Part shown: one piece after another, positions 43,203-53,133 of the stretch
How the letters are laid out: each line of letters starts with the position of its first letter
Numbering within the stretch: the stretch's first letter is position 1
Source of the DNA: Pedobacter sp. W3I1
GTDB lineage: Bacteria; Bacteroidota; Bacteroidia; Sphingobacteriales; Sphingobacteriaceae
Reading direction: 5' to 3'
DNA length: 64,000 nucleotides
NCBI RefSeq assembly: GCF_030816015.1
Contig: NZ_JAUSXN010000001.1
Span: 1,240,001-1,304,000 of the forward strand
Translations under genes and position numbers: made by a program
Notes under the pieces: generated by a model
The model's database searches: none
What the model was told of the DNA's origin: nothing
Seen by the model: only the letters and a program-made list of their open reading frames with translations

Positions 43203-44036
43203 ATGTCGGTATTGCTGTTTACCATTATCGTTTTACTAGGTGCTTTTTTAGCCGGATTATTGGGTTCACTAACAGGTTTAGGTGGGGGCGTAATTATTAT
43301 TCCCTTACTTACTTTGGCCTTGGGGGTTGATATTCATTATGCCATTGGTGCATCTATTGTTTCTGTTATCGCTACCTCTTCAGGTTCGGCAGCAGCTTAT
43401 GTAAAAGAAGGGATTACCAATATCCGGATAGGTATGTTCCTTGAAATCGCCACCACAATAGGGGCGGTATGCGGTGCCATTGTAGCGGTTTATCTTAATG
43501 CGAACTACATCGCTATCCTATTTGGCTGCATCCTGATCTTTTCGGCCATCATGACTTTAAAGAAAAAGGTAGATCATACTACTTTGGATAATACCGATAA
43601 ATGGGCTAAGTTTTTTAAACTCAACGGATCTTTTCCGGATAAAGGTGTAGATCACCCATATGCAGTAAAGCATGTACCTGGTGGTTTCCTGATGATGCTT
43701 TTCGCAGGAACTTTATCTGGACTGCTGGGCATCGGCAGCGGCGCATTAAAAGTAATCGCCATGGATAACATTATGCGTTTGCCGTTTAAGGTATCAACTA
43801 CCACCAGTAATTTTATGATGGGCGTTACGGCAGCGGCCAGTGCAGTGGTTTATTTACACCGTGGCCAGATCGATCCCGGGATTGCCATGCCAGTGTGTAT
43901 CGGCGTTTTAACGGGGGCAACAGTTGGCTCGAAAATTTTGCTGAGGGCCAAAACCGATAAACTTAAAATTGTATTTGCCATTGTAGTTACCTTTTTGGCA
44001 CTGCAGATGATATATAAAGGAATAAGCGGATTATAA
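43203..44036 (+). CDS. TSUP (TauE/SafE) family anion exporter
   Basis: 277 residues with about eight membrane segments. The N-terminal motif is GAFLAGLLGSLTGLGGGVIIIPLLTLALGVDIHYAIGASIVSVIATSSGSAAAYVKEG, read in pieces, and the second half repeats it (LMMLFAGTLSGLLGIGSGALKVIAMDN). This is the TauE/SafE family, known for export of sulfite, sulfonates or related anions. The next gene, DUF1634, overlaps its end by one base, and this pairing is common in other genomes. The substrate is not known. Confidence 0.9.
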   Translation: MSVLLFTIIVLLGAFLAGLLGSLTGLGGGVIIIPLLTLALGVDIHYAIGASIVSVIATSSGSAAAYVKEGITNIRIGMFLEIATTIGAVCGAIVAVYLNANYIAILFGCILIFSAIMTLKKKVDHTTLDNTDKWAKFFKLNGSFPDKGVDHPYAVKHVPGGFLMMLFAGTLSGLLGIGSGALKVIAMDNIMRLPFKVSTTTSNFMMGVTAAASAVVYLHRGQIDPGIAMPVCIGVLTGATVGSKILLRAKTDKLKIVFAIVVTFLALQMIYKGISGL

Positions 44037-44431
44037 TGGATACAACTGGAAAAGAAAACCTAAACGATAAAGATATCCAGGTAATTCTGGGTACGCTGCT
44101 GCGTGCGGGTGTAATTATTTCGATGAGTATTGTACTAATAGGTGGTGCTATTTTCCTGATTCATAATAATGGGGCCATTACTGACTATAAAGTTTTTAAG
44201 CCCGAGCTGAGCAAGTTTTCTTCCATAGTGGCTATATTTAAGGGACTAAGTACTTTTCAAGGTGATGCCATTGTGCAGTTTGGGATCCTGATGCTTATTT
44301 TTACGCCGATTGCCCGCATTGTATTCGCTATTTTTAGCTTTTTAATCGAACGCGATTACCTCTATGTGCTCATCGGATTTATCATTTTGACGATCATAAC
44401 CATCAGTTTAAATGGTGGTATAGCGCATTAA
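44036..44431 (+). CDS. DUF1634 small membrane protein
   Basis: 131 residues with three membrane segments (VIISMSIVLIGGAIFLIH, IVQFGILMLIFTPIARIVFAIFSFL, YVLIGFIILTIITISL). The pattern ILGTLLRAGVIISM, then FGILMLIFTPIARI, fits DUF1634. It overlaps the TSUP gene by one base (ATAATGG) and is probably a partner subunit or helper of that transporter. Confidence 0.85.
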   Translation: MDTTGKENLNDKDIQVILGTLLRAGVIISMSIVLIGGAIFLIHNNGAITDYKVFKPELSKFSSIVAIFKGLSTFQGDAIVQFGILMLIFTPIARIVFAIFSFLIERDYLYVLIGFIILTIITISLNGGIAH

Positions 44432-44518
44432 TCTCTGTCAAAATTTAAAAATATTTTTTTTTATATCAGTTTAAACAATTAAAATTGCTGCCAAGAGAAT
44501 TATTAAAAGTATAATCCA

Positions 44519-45814
44519 ATGGCAAAATCAGCTAAGGTAGTTCAACTGTTTCAAAAACCCGAAAATTTTATCAAAACCCGTGCTAGGGAATTACAACTTG
44601 GGAAGTGTTACATCTCTTTCGACTGGGAGGAAACAGGCCTTGCAAACACGTTGGTTAGCCGCAAACATACTAATGGGAATTTTACCTTAGGTATTTATCT
44701 TATAGACCTGAAATGTTTAGGGGTAAAGGATACTACTTTTAAGTTCAATGTATCAGAAGCAGAGCTGGAAGATTGTGTAGATTACATACAAGGTGATGAA
44801 ATAGAATATAATAAGTTACATAACATCATCTACGGAGCGGAGGCTTTTGCTAATGATTGTGGCTTTAAGCCGCATAAAGATTGGGCGATAACCCAATTTA
44901 TATTGGAAGAGGATGATGATCGCATTCCATTAATCGATATCGAATTTGGAGATGATGGTGTACCTGCCTATTATGTTGGGCCTAACGACAGTCCCGCGAA
45001 AGTAAATCAAATATTGGCCACATTAGATAAAAACGTTGGACCTGGTAATTATCTATTTTTTAGTGATGATGATGAAGATGAGTTTGACGATGAAAATGAA
45101 TTGTTCCCGGGTAATGAATTAAATGAAATTCGCGAAGGTAAAAAAGATCCAGGTTTCAAACAGATATATTATGTTTTTACAGGGGCTTACCGTGATAAAT
45201 TTGATGACAGTGAAACCGTTACCTTAGATGAAGATTATGTTGCCGAAATTTGGGATCATAAGGTAGAACCAGGGATTTATAGCCTTGATGGCGATCTGGA
45301 TGATAACATTATTGAGTGTGCTGAAGAGTATGAATCGATTTTTGAAACAAAAAGCCTCGAAAGTATTAGTCAGATTCATTCCCTTATAATGAAAAATCCT
45401 GATAATCCTTTGTTTTATGCAGAATTATTTTTGCAATATAAACTTGTAGGACTTAATGCAAAAGCTGATGCCATAGCCAAAAAGGGGATGCAACTTTTTC
45501 CTGATTTCTTATACTTACGGCTTTATGTGGCCCATGCAGCAATGATTGATCGTGAACTGAAGAAAGGCTTAAAGTTACTGAATAACAACTACAAACTTGA
45601 TGAGGCATTCCCACAGAGAACGGCGTTTTCGGAAGGTGAATTTATGCTTTTTTATGCTGCACTGTGCCAATATTTTATCGCTAAAGGTAATTTAATTGAT
45701 GCCATCATCTGTAGCGATGCGCTGATCGCCGAGATTTATAAATATGCATGTAGTGAAAATGCAATACTTGATCTTTTAGCACTGGTAAAAGCCAAGTTGG
45801 GAGAGGTTTACTAA
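44519..45814 (+). CDS. Acidic protein with TPR-like C-terminus, unknown function
   Basis: 431 residues, no signal peptide. The N-terminal 170 residues hold GLANTLVSRKHTNGNFTLGIYLIDLKCLGVKDT and DWAITQFILEEDDDRIPLIDIEFGDDGVPAYYVGPND. A very acidic linker follows (FSDDDEDEFDDENELF, about 181-197). The C-terminal 150 residues are helical in a TPR-like way (NPLFYAELFLQYKLVGLNAKADAIAKKGMQLFPDFLYLRLY). I do not recognise a family. It stands between the TSUP pair and the rplC promoter, so it is the last gene of the accessory stretch. Confidence 0.75.
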   Translation: MAKSAKVVQLFQKPENFIKTRARELQLGKCYISFDWEETGLANTLVSRKHTNGNFTLGIYLIDLKCLGVKDTTFKFNVSEAELEDCVDYIQGDEIEYNKLHNIIYGAEAFANDCGFKPHKDWAITQFILEEDDDRIPLIDIEFGDDGVPAYYVGPNDSPAKVNQILATLDKNVGPGNYLFFSDDDEDEFDDENELFPGNELNEIREGKKDPGFKQIYYVFTGAYRDKFDDSETVTLDEDYVAEIWDHKVEPGIYSLDGDLDDNIIECAEEYESIFETKSLESISQIHSLIMKNPDNPLFYAELFLQYKLVGLNAKADAIAKKGMQLFPDFLYLRLYVAHAAMIDRELKKGLKLLNNNYKLDEAFPQRTAFSEGEFMLFYAALCQYFIAKGNLIDAIICSDALIAEIYKYACSENAILDLLALVKAKLGEVY

Positions 45815-45985
45815 ACTGCAAATAATGATTAAATTAGGGTATTTTTGAACCTGGAATATAGTCTAAAGTGCTTTTAATCAAATTTATAGCCATTGCTTTA
45901 AGCACCCTAATAGCTCATTAACCTCACTTTTTAGGTTAAATCCCATTATATCAGCAATTTATTTGAAAAAATATTTGGCTAACTA

Positions 45986-46016
45986 TTTGAAAATTAATAT
46001 TTCTTGCCTATCTTTG
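45986..46016 (+). promoter_or_regulatory. Promoter of the rplC-led ribosomal operon
   Basis: TTTG at 45986-45989, exact 19-base spacer, TATCTTTG at 46009-46016: a full match to the Bacteroidota consensus. The leader of about 70 bases contains CCCTTTCGGGGG and CGAAGCCCTACTGCTTCG, both able to form hairpins. Confidence 0.85.
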
Positions 46017-46093
46017 CCGTCCCTTTCGGGGGATGTACAACCACCTTGAACGAAGCCCTACTGCTTCGATGGGTGTTAAAAAGAAAAGATAAA

Positions 46094-46711
46094 ATGTCAG
46101 GAATTATTGGAAAAAAAGTAGGAATGACCAGTATCTTTGATGCCGAAGGAAGAAACATTCCTTGTACGGTAATCGAGGCTGGACCTTGTGTAGTTACACA
46201 GGTAAAAACCGAAGAAGTAGATGGTTATTCATCAATCCAACTGGGTTACGATGAGAAAAAAGAGAAAAACACAACTCAACCATTGAAAGGCCATTTCGCG
46301 AAAGCAAACACAACTCCGAAACGCAAGCTGGTAGAATTTGATTCGTTTACAACTTCACTTAATTTAGGTGATGTAGTAACGGTTGATTCTTTCGCAGAAG
46401 GCGATTTTGTTGATGTTGTAGGTACCTCAAAAGGTAAAGGTTTTCAAGGTGTTGTAAAACGCCACGGATTTGCCGGTGTTGGTATGCAGACTCACGGTCA
46501 GCATAACCGTTTACGTGCCCCAGGTTCATTGGGAGCATCGTCATTCCCTTCACGTGTATTCAAAGGAATGCGCATGGCTGGAAGAACAGGTGGAGACAGG
46601 GTAAAAGTTCAGAACTTACAGGTTTTGAAAGTTTATGCTGAGCAAAACTTATTAGTAGTTAGTGGTTCCATTCCAGGAGCTAAAGGTTCTTACGTAATCT
46701 TAGACAAGTAA
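46094..46711 (+). CDS. rplC: 50S ribosomal protein L3
   Basis: 205 residues from ATG 46094 ([19 protein letters not shown]). The longer in-frame start at 46004 is rejected because it falls in the promoter and would translate the leader hairpins. Conserved blocks are [51 protein letters not shown]3 is an early assembly protein of the 50S subunit near the peptidyl-transferase centre. It is the first gene of this part of the S10 operon, because rpsJ lies 14 kb upstream. Confidence 0.97.
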   Translation: MSGIIGKKVGMTSIFDAEGRNIPCTVIEAGPCVVTQVKTEEVDGYSSIQLGYDEKKEKNTTQPLKGHFAKANTTPKRKLVEFDSFTTSLNLGDVVTVDSFAEGDFVDVVGTSKGKGFQGVVKRHGFAGVGMQTHGQHNRLRAPGSLGASSFPSRVFKGMRMAGRTGGDRVKVQNLQVLKVYAEQNLLVVSGSIPGAKGSYVILDK

Positions 46712-46715
46712 TCAG

Positions 46716-47345
46716 ATGGAAGTTAAAGTATTAAACATTTCAGGTAAAGAAACAGGTGCCAAGGTGCAACTTCCTGAATCGGTATTTGGTATCGAGCCTA
46801 ACGACCACGCGATTTATTTAGATGTAAAACAGTATTTGGCTAACCAACGTCAAGGTACTCACAAATCTAAACAACGTAATGAGATTGCTGGTTCAACTCG
46901 CAAACTATACAAACAAAAAGGTACAGGTGGTGCCCGTGCTGGTAGCATTAAATCTCCGTTATTTAACGGTGGTGGTCGTGTTTTCGGTCCTCAGCCACGT
47001 GATTACAGTTTTAAATTGAACAAGAAATTAAAATCATTAGCACGTAAATCTGCTTTAGCTTATAAAGCAAAAGATAACAATGTGGTAATTTTAGAAGATT
47101 TCAACTTCGATACAGTTAAAACTAAAAACTATACAAGTTTATTGGCTGCGTTAAACGTAGGTACTCAAAAAACTTTATTGGTTTTACCTGCACAAAATAA
47201 TAATATCTATTTATCAAGCAGAAACGTTCAGAAAACTAAAGTGATTGCTGCAGCAGATTTGAATACATATGATGTATTAAACGCTGGTGTACTTGTGTTA
47301 ACTGCTGATTCTGTTAAAACTTTGGAGGAGGCATTTGCCAAATAA
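46716..47345 (+). CDS. rplD: 50S ribosomal protein L4
   Basis: 209 residues. Conserved blocks are [66 protein letters not shown], which hold the long loop that lines the exit tunnel, read in parts. In E. coli L4 also represses the S10 operon. It starts four bases after rplC. Confidence 0.97.
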   Translation: MEVKVLNISGKETGAKVQLPESVFGIEPNDHAIYLDVKQYLANQRQGTHKSKQRNEIAGSTRKLYKQKGTGGARAGSIKSPLFNGGGRVFGPQPRDYSFKLNKKLKSLARKSALAYKAKDNNVVILEDFNFDTVKTKNYTSLLAALNVGTQKTLLVLPAQNNNIYLSSRNVQKTKVIAAADLNTYDVLNAGVLVLTADSVKTLEEAFAK

Positions 47346-47346
47346 T

Positions 47347-47637
47347 ATGGACATTTTAAAAAAACCAATATTAACCGAAAAAGCTTCAGCTTTAACTGAG
47401 AAATCTAATCGTTTCACGTTTAGCGTTAACCACAAGGCTAACAAAATCCAGATTAAACAAGCCATTGAGAAATTGTACGGTGTAACCATCGTTGCAGTTA
47501 ACACTATGGTTGTTGATGGAAAAGCTAAATCTCGTTACACTAAAGCAGGTTTTGTATCAGGCCGTAGCCCGAAATACAAAAAAGCAATCGTAACGTTAAA
47601 AGACGGCGAAACAATAGATTATTACGCAACCCTTTAA
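47347..47637 (+). CDS. rplW: 50S ribosomal protein L23
   Basis: 96 residues from ATG 47347, one base after the rplD stop. A start four codons earlier would overlap rplD. Blocks are DILKKPILTEKASALTEKSN, FSVNHKANKIQIKQAIEKLYGVTIVAVNTMV. L23 lies at the tunnel exit and docks trigger factor and SRP. Confidence 0.97.
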   Translation: MDILKKPILTEKASALTEKSNRFTFSVNHKANKIQIKQAIEKLYGVTIVAVNTMVVDGKAKSRYTKAGFVSGRSPKYKKAIVTLKDGETIDYYATL

Positions 47638-47657
47638 TTTAATAATTCATTATAACT

Positions 47658-48482
47658 ATGGGCTTAAGAAAATTTAAACCAGTTACTCCAGGTACCCGCT
47701 TCAGAGTTGGTGCTAGTTTTACGGAGATTACAGCAACCAAGCCCGAAAAATCATTGGTTGTATCATCAAAAAAGTCTGGTGGACGTAACAATACAGGAAA
47801 AATGACTATGCGCTACATGGGCGGTGGTCACAAAAAATCATATCGTTTAATCGACTTCAAACGCGATAAATTCGATATTCCTGCAACAGTAGCTACTGTT
47901 GAATACGATCCAAACCGTACTGCCCGCATCGCATTATTACATTATGCAGATGGCGAGAAGCGTTATATCATCGCTCCTGAAGGATTGCAAGTTGGTTCGG
48001 TATTATTATCGGGCGACAAAGCAGCACCAGAAGTAGGTAACACTTTAAAATTATCGAACATTCCATTAGGTTCTATCGTACACAACGTAGAAATCCATCC
48101 TGGAAAAGGAGCACAATTAGCTCGTAGTGCAGGTGCTTACGCACAATTAGCTGCCCGCGATGGTAAATATGCTACTTTAAAAATGCCTTCAGGCGAAACC
48201 CGTTTAATCCTGACTACTTGTCTGGCTACTATCGGTGCTGTATCTAACTCAGATCACGCAAACGAAGTATTAGGTAAAGCAGGTCGTAAACGTTGGTTGG
48301 GCCGTCGTCCGAGAACTAGACCGGTAGCGATGAACCCTGTCGATCACCCAATGGGTGGTGGTGAAGGTAGATCATCAGGTGGTCACCCACGTTCAAGAAA
48401 TGGTGTTTTAGCTAAAGGCTTCAAAACCAGAGAACTTAAAAAATATTCTAATCGTTACATCATAGAGAGAAGGAAGAAATAA
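47658..48482 (+). CDS. rplB: 50S ribosomal protein L2
   Basis: 274 residues. Conserved blocks are [54 protein letters not shown], and [32 protein letters not shown] with the His needed at the peptidyl-transferase centre. Usual length. Its stop overlaps the rpsS start (TAATG). Confidence 0.98.
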   Translation: MGLRKFKPVTPGTRFRVGASFTEITATKPEKSLVVSSKKSGGRNNTGKMTMRYMGGGHKKSYRLIDFKRDKFDIPATVATVEYDPNRTARIALLHYADGEKRYIIAPEGLQVGSVLLSGDKAAPEVGNTLKLSNIPLGSIVHNVEIHPGKGAQLARSAGAYAQLAARDGKYATLKMPSGETRLILTTCLATIGAVSNSDHANEVLGKAGRKRWLGRRPRTRPVAMNPVDHPMGGGEGRSSGGHPRSRNGVLAKGFKTRELKKYSNRYIIERRKK

Positions 48483-48748
48483 TGGCTCGTTCGATAAAAA
48501 AAGGACCTTATATTGACCATAACGTAGAGAAAAAAGTAAACTCTATGAATGATTCAGGCAAAAAGTCTGTAATCAAAACTTGGTCTCGCAGATCAATGAT
48601 TTCACCAGATTTCGTGAATCATACATTTGCTGTACACAACGGAAATAAATTTATCCCTGTGTACGTTACAGAAAACATGGTTGGTCACAAGTTGGGAGAA
48701 TTTGCTCCAACCAGAACATTCAGAGGACACGCTGAAAAGAAAAAATAA
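48482..48748 (+). CDS. rpsS: 30S ribosomal protein S19
   Basis: 88 residues. [48 protein letters not shown], and [18 protein letters not shown] are the standard blocks. S19 pairs with S13 in the head of the 30S subunit. One-base overlap with rplB. Confidence 0.98.
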   Translation: MARSIKKGPYIDHNVEKKVNSMNDSGKKSVIKTWSRRSMISPDFVNHTFAVHNGNKFIPVYVTENMVGHKLGEFAPTRTFRGHAEKKK

Positions 48749-48755
48749 TTAGACA

Positions 48756-49118
48756 ATGGAAGCAATAGCAAAATTAAACAATTGTCCAACCTCACCGCGT
48801 AAGATGCGTTTGGTTGTAGATCTTATCAGAGGTGAACGTGTAGAAAAAGCATTAAGCATTTTAAAGTTTACCAATAAAGAAGCAGCAATAAGAGTTGAGA
48901 AATTATTATTATCTGCTATCAAAAACTGGGAATCTAAAAATGAAGGTGCTCGCCCTGAAGAAAACCAACTTTTTGTAAAAACAGTTATGGTTGATGGTGG
49001 CCGTCAGTTAAAACGCTTACGTCCAGCTCCTCAAGGCCGTGGATATAGAATTCGTAAACGTTCTAACCACGTAACGCTGATTGTAGATAGTAAAAGTACA
49101 GAAACAACTCAAAACTAA
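48756..49118 (+). CDS. rplV: 50S ribosomal protein L22
   Basis: 120 residues. Blocks: [28 protein letters not shown] and [31 protein letters not shown], whose beta-hairpin reaches into the exit tunnel near L4. It sits eight bases after rpsS and ten bases before rpsC. Confidence 0.98.
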   Translation: MEAIAKLNNCPTSPRKMRLVVDLIRGERVEKALSILKFTNKEAAIRVEKLLLSAIKNWESKNEGARPEENQLFVKTVMVDGGRQLKRLRPAPQGRGYRIRKRSNHVTLIVDSKSTETTQN

Positions 49119-49127
49119 TTTTAGGAA

Positions 49128-49979
49128 ATGGGACAAAAAGCAAATCCAATAGGTAACAGGTTAGGTATCATCAAAGGATGGGATTCTAACTGGTTCGGTG
49201 GCAACAACTACTCCGATAAATTAGTTGAAGATGAGAAAATAAGAAAATATCTTTCTGCCCGTATCGCTAAAGGCGGTGTTGCAAAAGTAGTAATCGAGCG
49301 TACGTTAAAACGTATCACGGTAACTATCCACACAGCTCGTCCAGGTATCGTAATCGGTAAAGCAGGTGCTGAGGTTGATAAAATTAAAGAAGAGTTAAAG
49401 AAATTAACTAAAAAGGAAATTCAAATTAACATCTTCGAAATTAAACGCCCGGAACTTGATGCACAATTAGTTGCAGAAGGTGTTGCAAAACAATTAGAAG
49501 CAAGGATCTCATTCCGTAGAGCAATGAAATCCTCTATCGCATCAACCATGCGTATGGGTGCTGAAGGTATCAAAATCATGACTTCTGGTCGTTTAGGTGG
49601 TGCTGAGATGGCACGTACTGAGCAGTACAAAGAAGGAAGAGTGCCTTTGCATACATTCCGTGCTGATATTGACTACGCTTTAGCTGAAGCCTTAACTACT
49701 TATGGTAAAATAGGTGTTAAAGTTTGGATCTGTAAAGGTGAGGTTTATGGAAAACGTGATTTGTCTCCAAACATTGGTGCAACAAACAACGGTCCAAAAG
49801 GCGCATCAGATAAACCAGCTTTCGGTGGAAGAGATAACCGTGGTGGTGGAAGAGATAACCGTGGCGGTGGTAACGACAGACGTGGTGGAAACCAAGGTGG
49901 TGGTCGTGGTCCAGGTCAAGGTGGTCCCGGAGCAAATAGAGGTGGTGGCGCAGGCGCTAACAGAGGTCCTCGTAAATAA
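49128..49979 (+). CDS. rpsC: 30S ribosomal protein S3 with an RGG-rich tail
   Basis: 283 residues, about 50 longer than E. coli S3. The N-terminal KH domain has [25 protein letters not shown] near residue 66, and the C-terminal domain has [34 protein letters not shown] in related form. The extra tail (about 225-283) is almost all Gly, Arg, Asn and Asp ([20 protein letters not shown] and onward), an RGG-type, RNA-binding, flexible segment. S3 forms part of the mRNA entry site and helicase. A shifted frame over the tail is a by-product of the GGT-rich codons. Confidence 0.97.
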   Translation: MGQKANPIGNRLGIIKGWDSNWFGGNNYSDKLVEDEKIRKYLSARIAKGGVAKVVIERTLKRITVTIHTARPGIVIGKAGAEVDKIKEELKKLTKKEIQINIFEIKRPELDAQLVAEGVAKQLEARISFRRAMKSSIASTMRMGAEGIKIMTSGRLGGAEMARTEQYKEGRVPLHTFRADIDYALAEALTTYGKIGVKVWICKGEVYGKRDLSPNIGATNNGPKGASDKPAFGGRDNRGGGRDNRGGGNDRRGGNQGGGRGPGQGGPGANRGGGAGANRGPRK

Positions 49980-50019
49980 TTGATTTATTAACATCGTTTA
50001 ACGATTAGAACAAAATAAA

Positions 50020-50442
50020 ATGTTACAGCCAAAAAGAACGAAGTTCAGGAAGATGCAAAAAGGCAGAATGAAGGGTTTAGCTTCTCGTGGAGCTGAATTA
50101 GCATTCGGATCTTTCGGTATCAAATCTTTAGAAGCTACTTGGATCACAAGTCGCCAGATAGAGGCTGCCCGTATTGCCGTAACACGTTTCATGAAACGTG
50201 AAGGTCAAGTATGGATCAGGATATTCCCGGACAAACCAGTAACTAAGAAACCTGCTGAGGTACGTATGGGTAAAGGTAAAGGTGCTCCTGAATATTGGGT
50301 AGCAGTTGTAAGACCAGGACGTGTAATTTTCGAAGCTGAAGGTGTGCCTTTAGAAGTTGCTAAAGAAGCATTGCGTTTAGCAGCTCAGAAATTACCGATC
50401 CAAACCAAATTCGTAGTACGTAGAGATTACGTAGAAGCATAG
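50020..50442 (+). CDS. rplP: 50S ribosomal protein L16
   Basis: 140 residues. Blocks: [79 protein letters not shown]16 helps place tRNA in the A site. Usual length. A 73-base gap with a GTTGAG / CTCAAC pair follows before rpmC. Confidence 0.98.
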   Translation: MLQPKRTKFRKMQKGRMKGLASRGAELAFGSFGIKSLEATWITSRQIEAARIAVTRFMKREGQVWIRIFPDKPVTKKPAEVRMGKGKGAPEYWVAVVRPGRVIFEAEGVPLEVAKEALRLAAQKLPIQTKFVVRRDYVEA

Positions 50443-50515
50443 TAAAGAGTTGAGGTGAATGTTGTAAATACTTGTTTATTATAACCGCTACACTCAACGT
50501 AAAAGAAAAAGAAAA

Positions 50516-50728
50516 ATGAAAAATTCAGAAATCACAGGGCTTTCAAAAGAAGAATTAGTAGCTAAGATTGCGGAAGAAAAAGAGAACTTATCAAAATTAA
50601 AGTTCGCTCACACTATTTCAGCTATCGAAAATCCTTCACGCATTGCAAAAGTAAGGAAAGACATAGCCCGTTTAAACACTGAGTTGACTAAAGTGAAAAA
50701 CACTGAGTCAGCTACTGAAACTAAATAA
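50516..50728 (+). CDS. rpmC: 50S ribosomal protein L29
   Basis: 70 residues, all helical: [54 protein letters not shown] in parts. Standard blocks of L29, near the tunnel exit beside L23. Confidence 0.96.
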   Translation: MKNSEITGLSKEELVAKIAEEKENLSKLKFAHTISAIENPSRIAKVRKDIARLNTELTKVKNTESATETK

Positions 50729-50741
50729 TTTGAGAGTCGAC

Positions 50742-50996
50742 ATGGAAAGACAATTAAGAAAAACAAGAACCGGGTTAGTGGTAAGCAACAAGATGGATAA
50801 ATCTGTTGTAGTGAGCGTGGAGCGTAAAGTAAAACACCCGATTTATGGTAAGTTCGTAAAGAAAACTACCAAATTTATGGCTCACGACGAGAAAAACGAA
50901 TGCGGTATCGGTGATACAGTATTGATTATGGAAACTCGTCCTTTGAGTAAAAACAAGAACTGGAGATTGGTACAAATTTTAGAAAGAGCTAAATAA
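50742..50996 (+). CDS. rpsQ: 30S ribosomal protein S17
   Basis: 84 residues from ATG 50742 ([21 protein letters not shown]). A TTG four codons earlier is in frame but overlaps the linker after rpmC. Blocks: [51 protein letters not shown] in parts. S17 is a primary 16S rRNA binder. It ends one base before rplN starts. Confidence 0.97.
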   Translation: MERQLRKTRTGLVVSNKMDKSVVVSVERKVKHPIYGKFVKKTTKFMAHDEKNECGIGDTVLIMETRPLSKNKNWRLVQILERAK

Positions 50997-50997
50997 G

Positions 50998-51366
50998 ATG
51001 GTACAACAGGAATCGAGATTAAACGTTGCTGATAACAGCGGCGCAAAAGAAGTATTGGTAATTCGTGTGCTAGGTGGAACCGGCAAACGTTATGCTTCAA
51101 TTGGTGATAAAGTAGTTGTTACCGTAAAAAGCGCGTTACCTTCTGGTAACATCAAAAAAGGTACAGTTTCTAAAGCAGTTGTTGTAAGAACTAAAAAAGA
51201 AATCCGTCGTAAAGATGGTTCTTATATCCGTTTTGACGATAATGCAGCTGTATTATTGAACGCACAGGATGAGCCAAGAGGTACACGTATCTTTGGCCCG
51301 GTTGCGAGAGAACTACGTGAAAAACAATTCATGAAAATTGTATCATTAGCACCGGAGGTATTATAA
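50998..51366 (+). CDS. rplN: 50S ribosomal protein L14
   Basis: 122 residues. Blocks: [78 protein letters not shown]14 sits at the subunit interface. Spacing of one base on either side shows a tight operon. Confidence 0.98.
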   Translation: MVQQESRLNVADNSGAKEVLVIRVLGGTGKRYASIGDKVVVTVKSALPSGNIKKGTVSKAVVVRTKKEIRRKDGSYIRFDDNAAVLLNAQDEPRGTRIFGPVARELREKQFMKIVSLAPEVL

Positions 51367-51367
51367 A

Positions 51368-51709
51368 ATGGGAAACAAAGTAAATACACCATCAAAACTT
51401 AAAATCCGCACAGGAGATTTAGTTAAAGTCATTGCTGGCGATTCAAAAGGTCAACAAGGAAAAGTACTTTCAGTACTTATAGATAAAAACAGAGCCATTG
51501 TAGAAGGCGTTAACTTAGTATCTAAACATACTAAACCAAATGCTGCAAATCCTAACGGTGGTATTATTAAAAAAGAAGCTGCTCTTCACATTTCTAACTT
51601 GATGTTGGTTGATCCAAAATCTGGTAAAGCTACCCGCGTAGGTCGTAAACTTAACGCAGATGGTAAATTAGTTAGAGTTGCTAAAATTTCAGGAGAGGAG
51701 ATTAAATAA
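51368..51709 (+). CDS. rplX: 50S ribosomal protein L24
   Basis: 113 residues. The KOW motif is [25 protein letters not shown] at about 10-34, followed by [13 protein letters not shown] and the tail. It starts 50S assembly in other bacteria. It overlaps rplE by one base. Confidence 0.97.
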   Translation: MGNKVNTPSKLKIRTGDLVKVIAGDSKGQQGKVLSVLIDKNRAIVEGVNLVSKHTKPNAANPNGGIIKKEAALHISNLMLVDPKSGKATRVGRKLNADGKLVRVAKISGEEIK

Positions 51710-52272
51710 TGGCTACACCTAGATTAAAAAGCAAATACAAAGAAGAAGTTGTAAATGCACTAAAAGAAAAATTTCAGTACAAAACTGTAATGCAGGTTCC
51801 TAAATTGGAAAAAATCTGTATCAATCAGGGTGTTGGTCGTTTTTCTGTTACTGATAAAAAGATTATGGATACCACAATCGTTGAGTTGTCAACCATCACT
51901 GGTCAACAAGCGGTTCCGGCTAATTCAAAGAAAGATATCTCTAACTTTAAATTACGTAAAGGTATGCCAGTAGGTGTACGTGTTACTTTACGCGATAACA
52001 ATATGTACGAGTTCTTAGATCGTTTGATCTCTGTAGCTTTGCCTCGTATCCGTGATTTCAAAGGTATCAATGATAAAGGATTTGATGGAAAAGGTAACTA
52101 TACATTAGGTGTTACTGAGCAAATCATCTTCCCTGAGATTAATATCGATAAAATCAATAAAATTTTAGGTATGGATATAACTTTCGTAACTTCGGCAAAA
52201 TCTGACGTTGAGGCGCTTGAGTTATTGAAACAATTCGGATTACCATTTAAAAATCAAAAAACAGCAGAATAA
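51709..52272 (+). CDS. rplE: 50S ribosomal protein L5
   Basis: 187 residues. Blocks: [76 protein letters not shown]5 binds 5S rRNA. One-base overlap with rpsN. Confidence 0.98.
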   Translation: MATPRLKSKYKEEVVNALKEKFQYKTVMQVPKLEKICINQGVGRFSVTDKKIMDTTIVELSTITGQQAVPANSKKDISNFKLRKGMPVGVRVTLRDNNMYEFLDRLISVALPRIRDFKGINDKGFDGKGNYTLGVTEQIIFPEINIDKINKILGMDITFVTSAKSDVEALELLKQFGLPFKNQKTAE

Positions 52273-52541
52273 TGGCAAAAGAAGGTGTAAAAGCACGCGA
52301 AGTTAAGCGCCAAAAATTGGTAGCTAGATACGCTGAAAAACGTGCAGTATTAAAAGCTGCAGGAGATTTCGAGGGTTTAGATAAATTACCTAAAAACTCA
52401 TCTCCGGTACGTTTACACAACCGTTGTAAATTAACTGGTCGCCCTCGTGGATATATGCGTACCTTTGGTATTTCAAGGGTAACGTTCCGCCAAATGGCAC
52501 TAGACGGTAAAATACCAGGTGTTAAAAAAGCATCTTGGTAA
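52272..52541 (+). CDS. rpsN: 30S ribosomal protein S14, long zinc-free type
   Basis: 89 residues. Blocks: [59 protein letters not shown]. There is no CxxC...CxxC zinc ribbon: only a single Cys appears in the segment HNRCKLTGR. This is the long form. A repeat-bearing gap of 175 bases follows before rpsH. Confidence 0.97.
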   Translation: MAKEGVKAREVKRQKLVARYAEKRAVLKAAGDFEGLDKLPKNSSPVRLHNRCKLTGRPRGYMRTFGISRVTFRQMALDGKIPGVKKASW

Positions 52542-52548
52542 TATAAAG

Positions 52549-52632
52549 TACTAGTACTGAGTATCAAGTATAGAGTAGCAAGTATCAGGACCATATCGGA
52601 CTTGATACTTGTATCTTATTACTTGATACTCA
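52549..52632. repeat. GTATCAAG-type palindromic repeat, copy 2 (rpsN-rpsH gap)
   Basis: GAGTATCAAGTATAGAGTAG and CAAGTATCAGG on the left face CTTGATACTTGTATC and ACTTGATACTC on the right, so the stretch folds back on itself. Same family as 31554-31616. Confidence 0.7.
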
Positions 52633-52716
52633 TGTCTATACTAAAAAAGAATTTTAACCGATAGCAGGTCCCACAGCTGAGTAGCAGAAGGAAACCACTA
52701 TCAAAAACAATAAAAA

Positions 52717-53115
52717 ATGAATACAGATCCAATAGCAGATTATTTAACAAGAGTAAGGAATGCCATTAAGGCCAACCACCGTGTTGTAGAAATTCCTGCA
52801 TCAAACCTTAAAAAAGAAATTACTAAAGTTCTTTTCGATAAAGGTTACATCGCGAACTACAAGTTTGAAGATACTACAGTTCAAGGCACCATTAAAATTG
52901 CTTTGAAATACAATCCGATTACTAAAGTTCCTGCTATTCGTACTTTGATGCGAATTAGTAAACCAGGTTTGAGAAACTATGCTGGTGTTGAAAATATGCC
53001 AAGAGTATTAAACGGTTTAGGTATCGCAATCTTATCTACTTCTAAAGGTGTAATGACCGATAAAGAAGCAGCCAAATTAAACATTGGTGGTGAGGTATTG
53101 TGTCACGTTTATTAA
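52717..53115 (+). CDS. rpsH: 30S ribosomal protein S8
   Basis: 132 residues. Blocks: [92 protein letters not shown]8 folds 16S rRNA and in E. coli represses the spc operon. The 175-base upstream gap with a repeat is unusual for this position. Confidence 0.98.
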   Translation: MNTDPIADYLTRVRNAIKANHRVVEIPASNLKKEITKVLFDKGYIANYKFEDTTVQGTIKIALKYNPITKVPAIRTLMRISKPGLRNYAGVENMPRVLNGLGIAILSTSKGVMTDKEAAKLNIGGEVLCHVY

Positions 53116-53133
53116 TATTAGGAGAACAGCACA

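Noticed and set aside
46004..46093. Extended N-terminus for L3
   Set aside because: It would start before the -7 promoter box and translate leader hairpins; the standard L3 start is at 46094.
49714..49983. Plus-strand frame overlapping the rpsC tail, with Val-rich repeats
   Set aside because: It is an out-of-frame reading of the GGT/CGT codons of the RGG tail.
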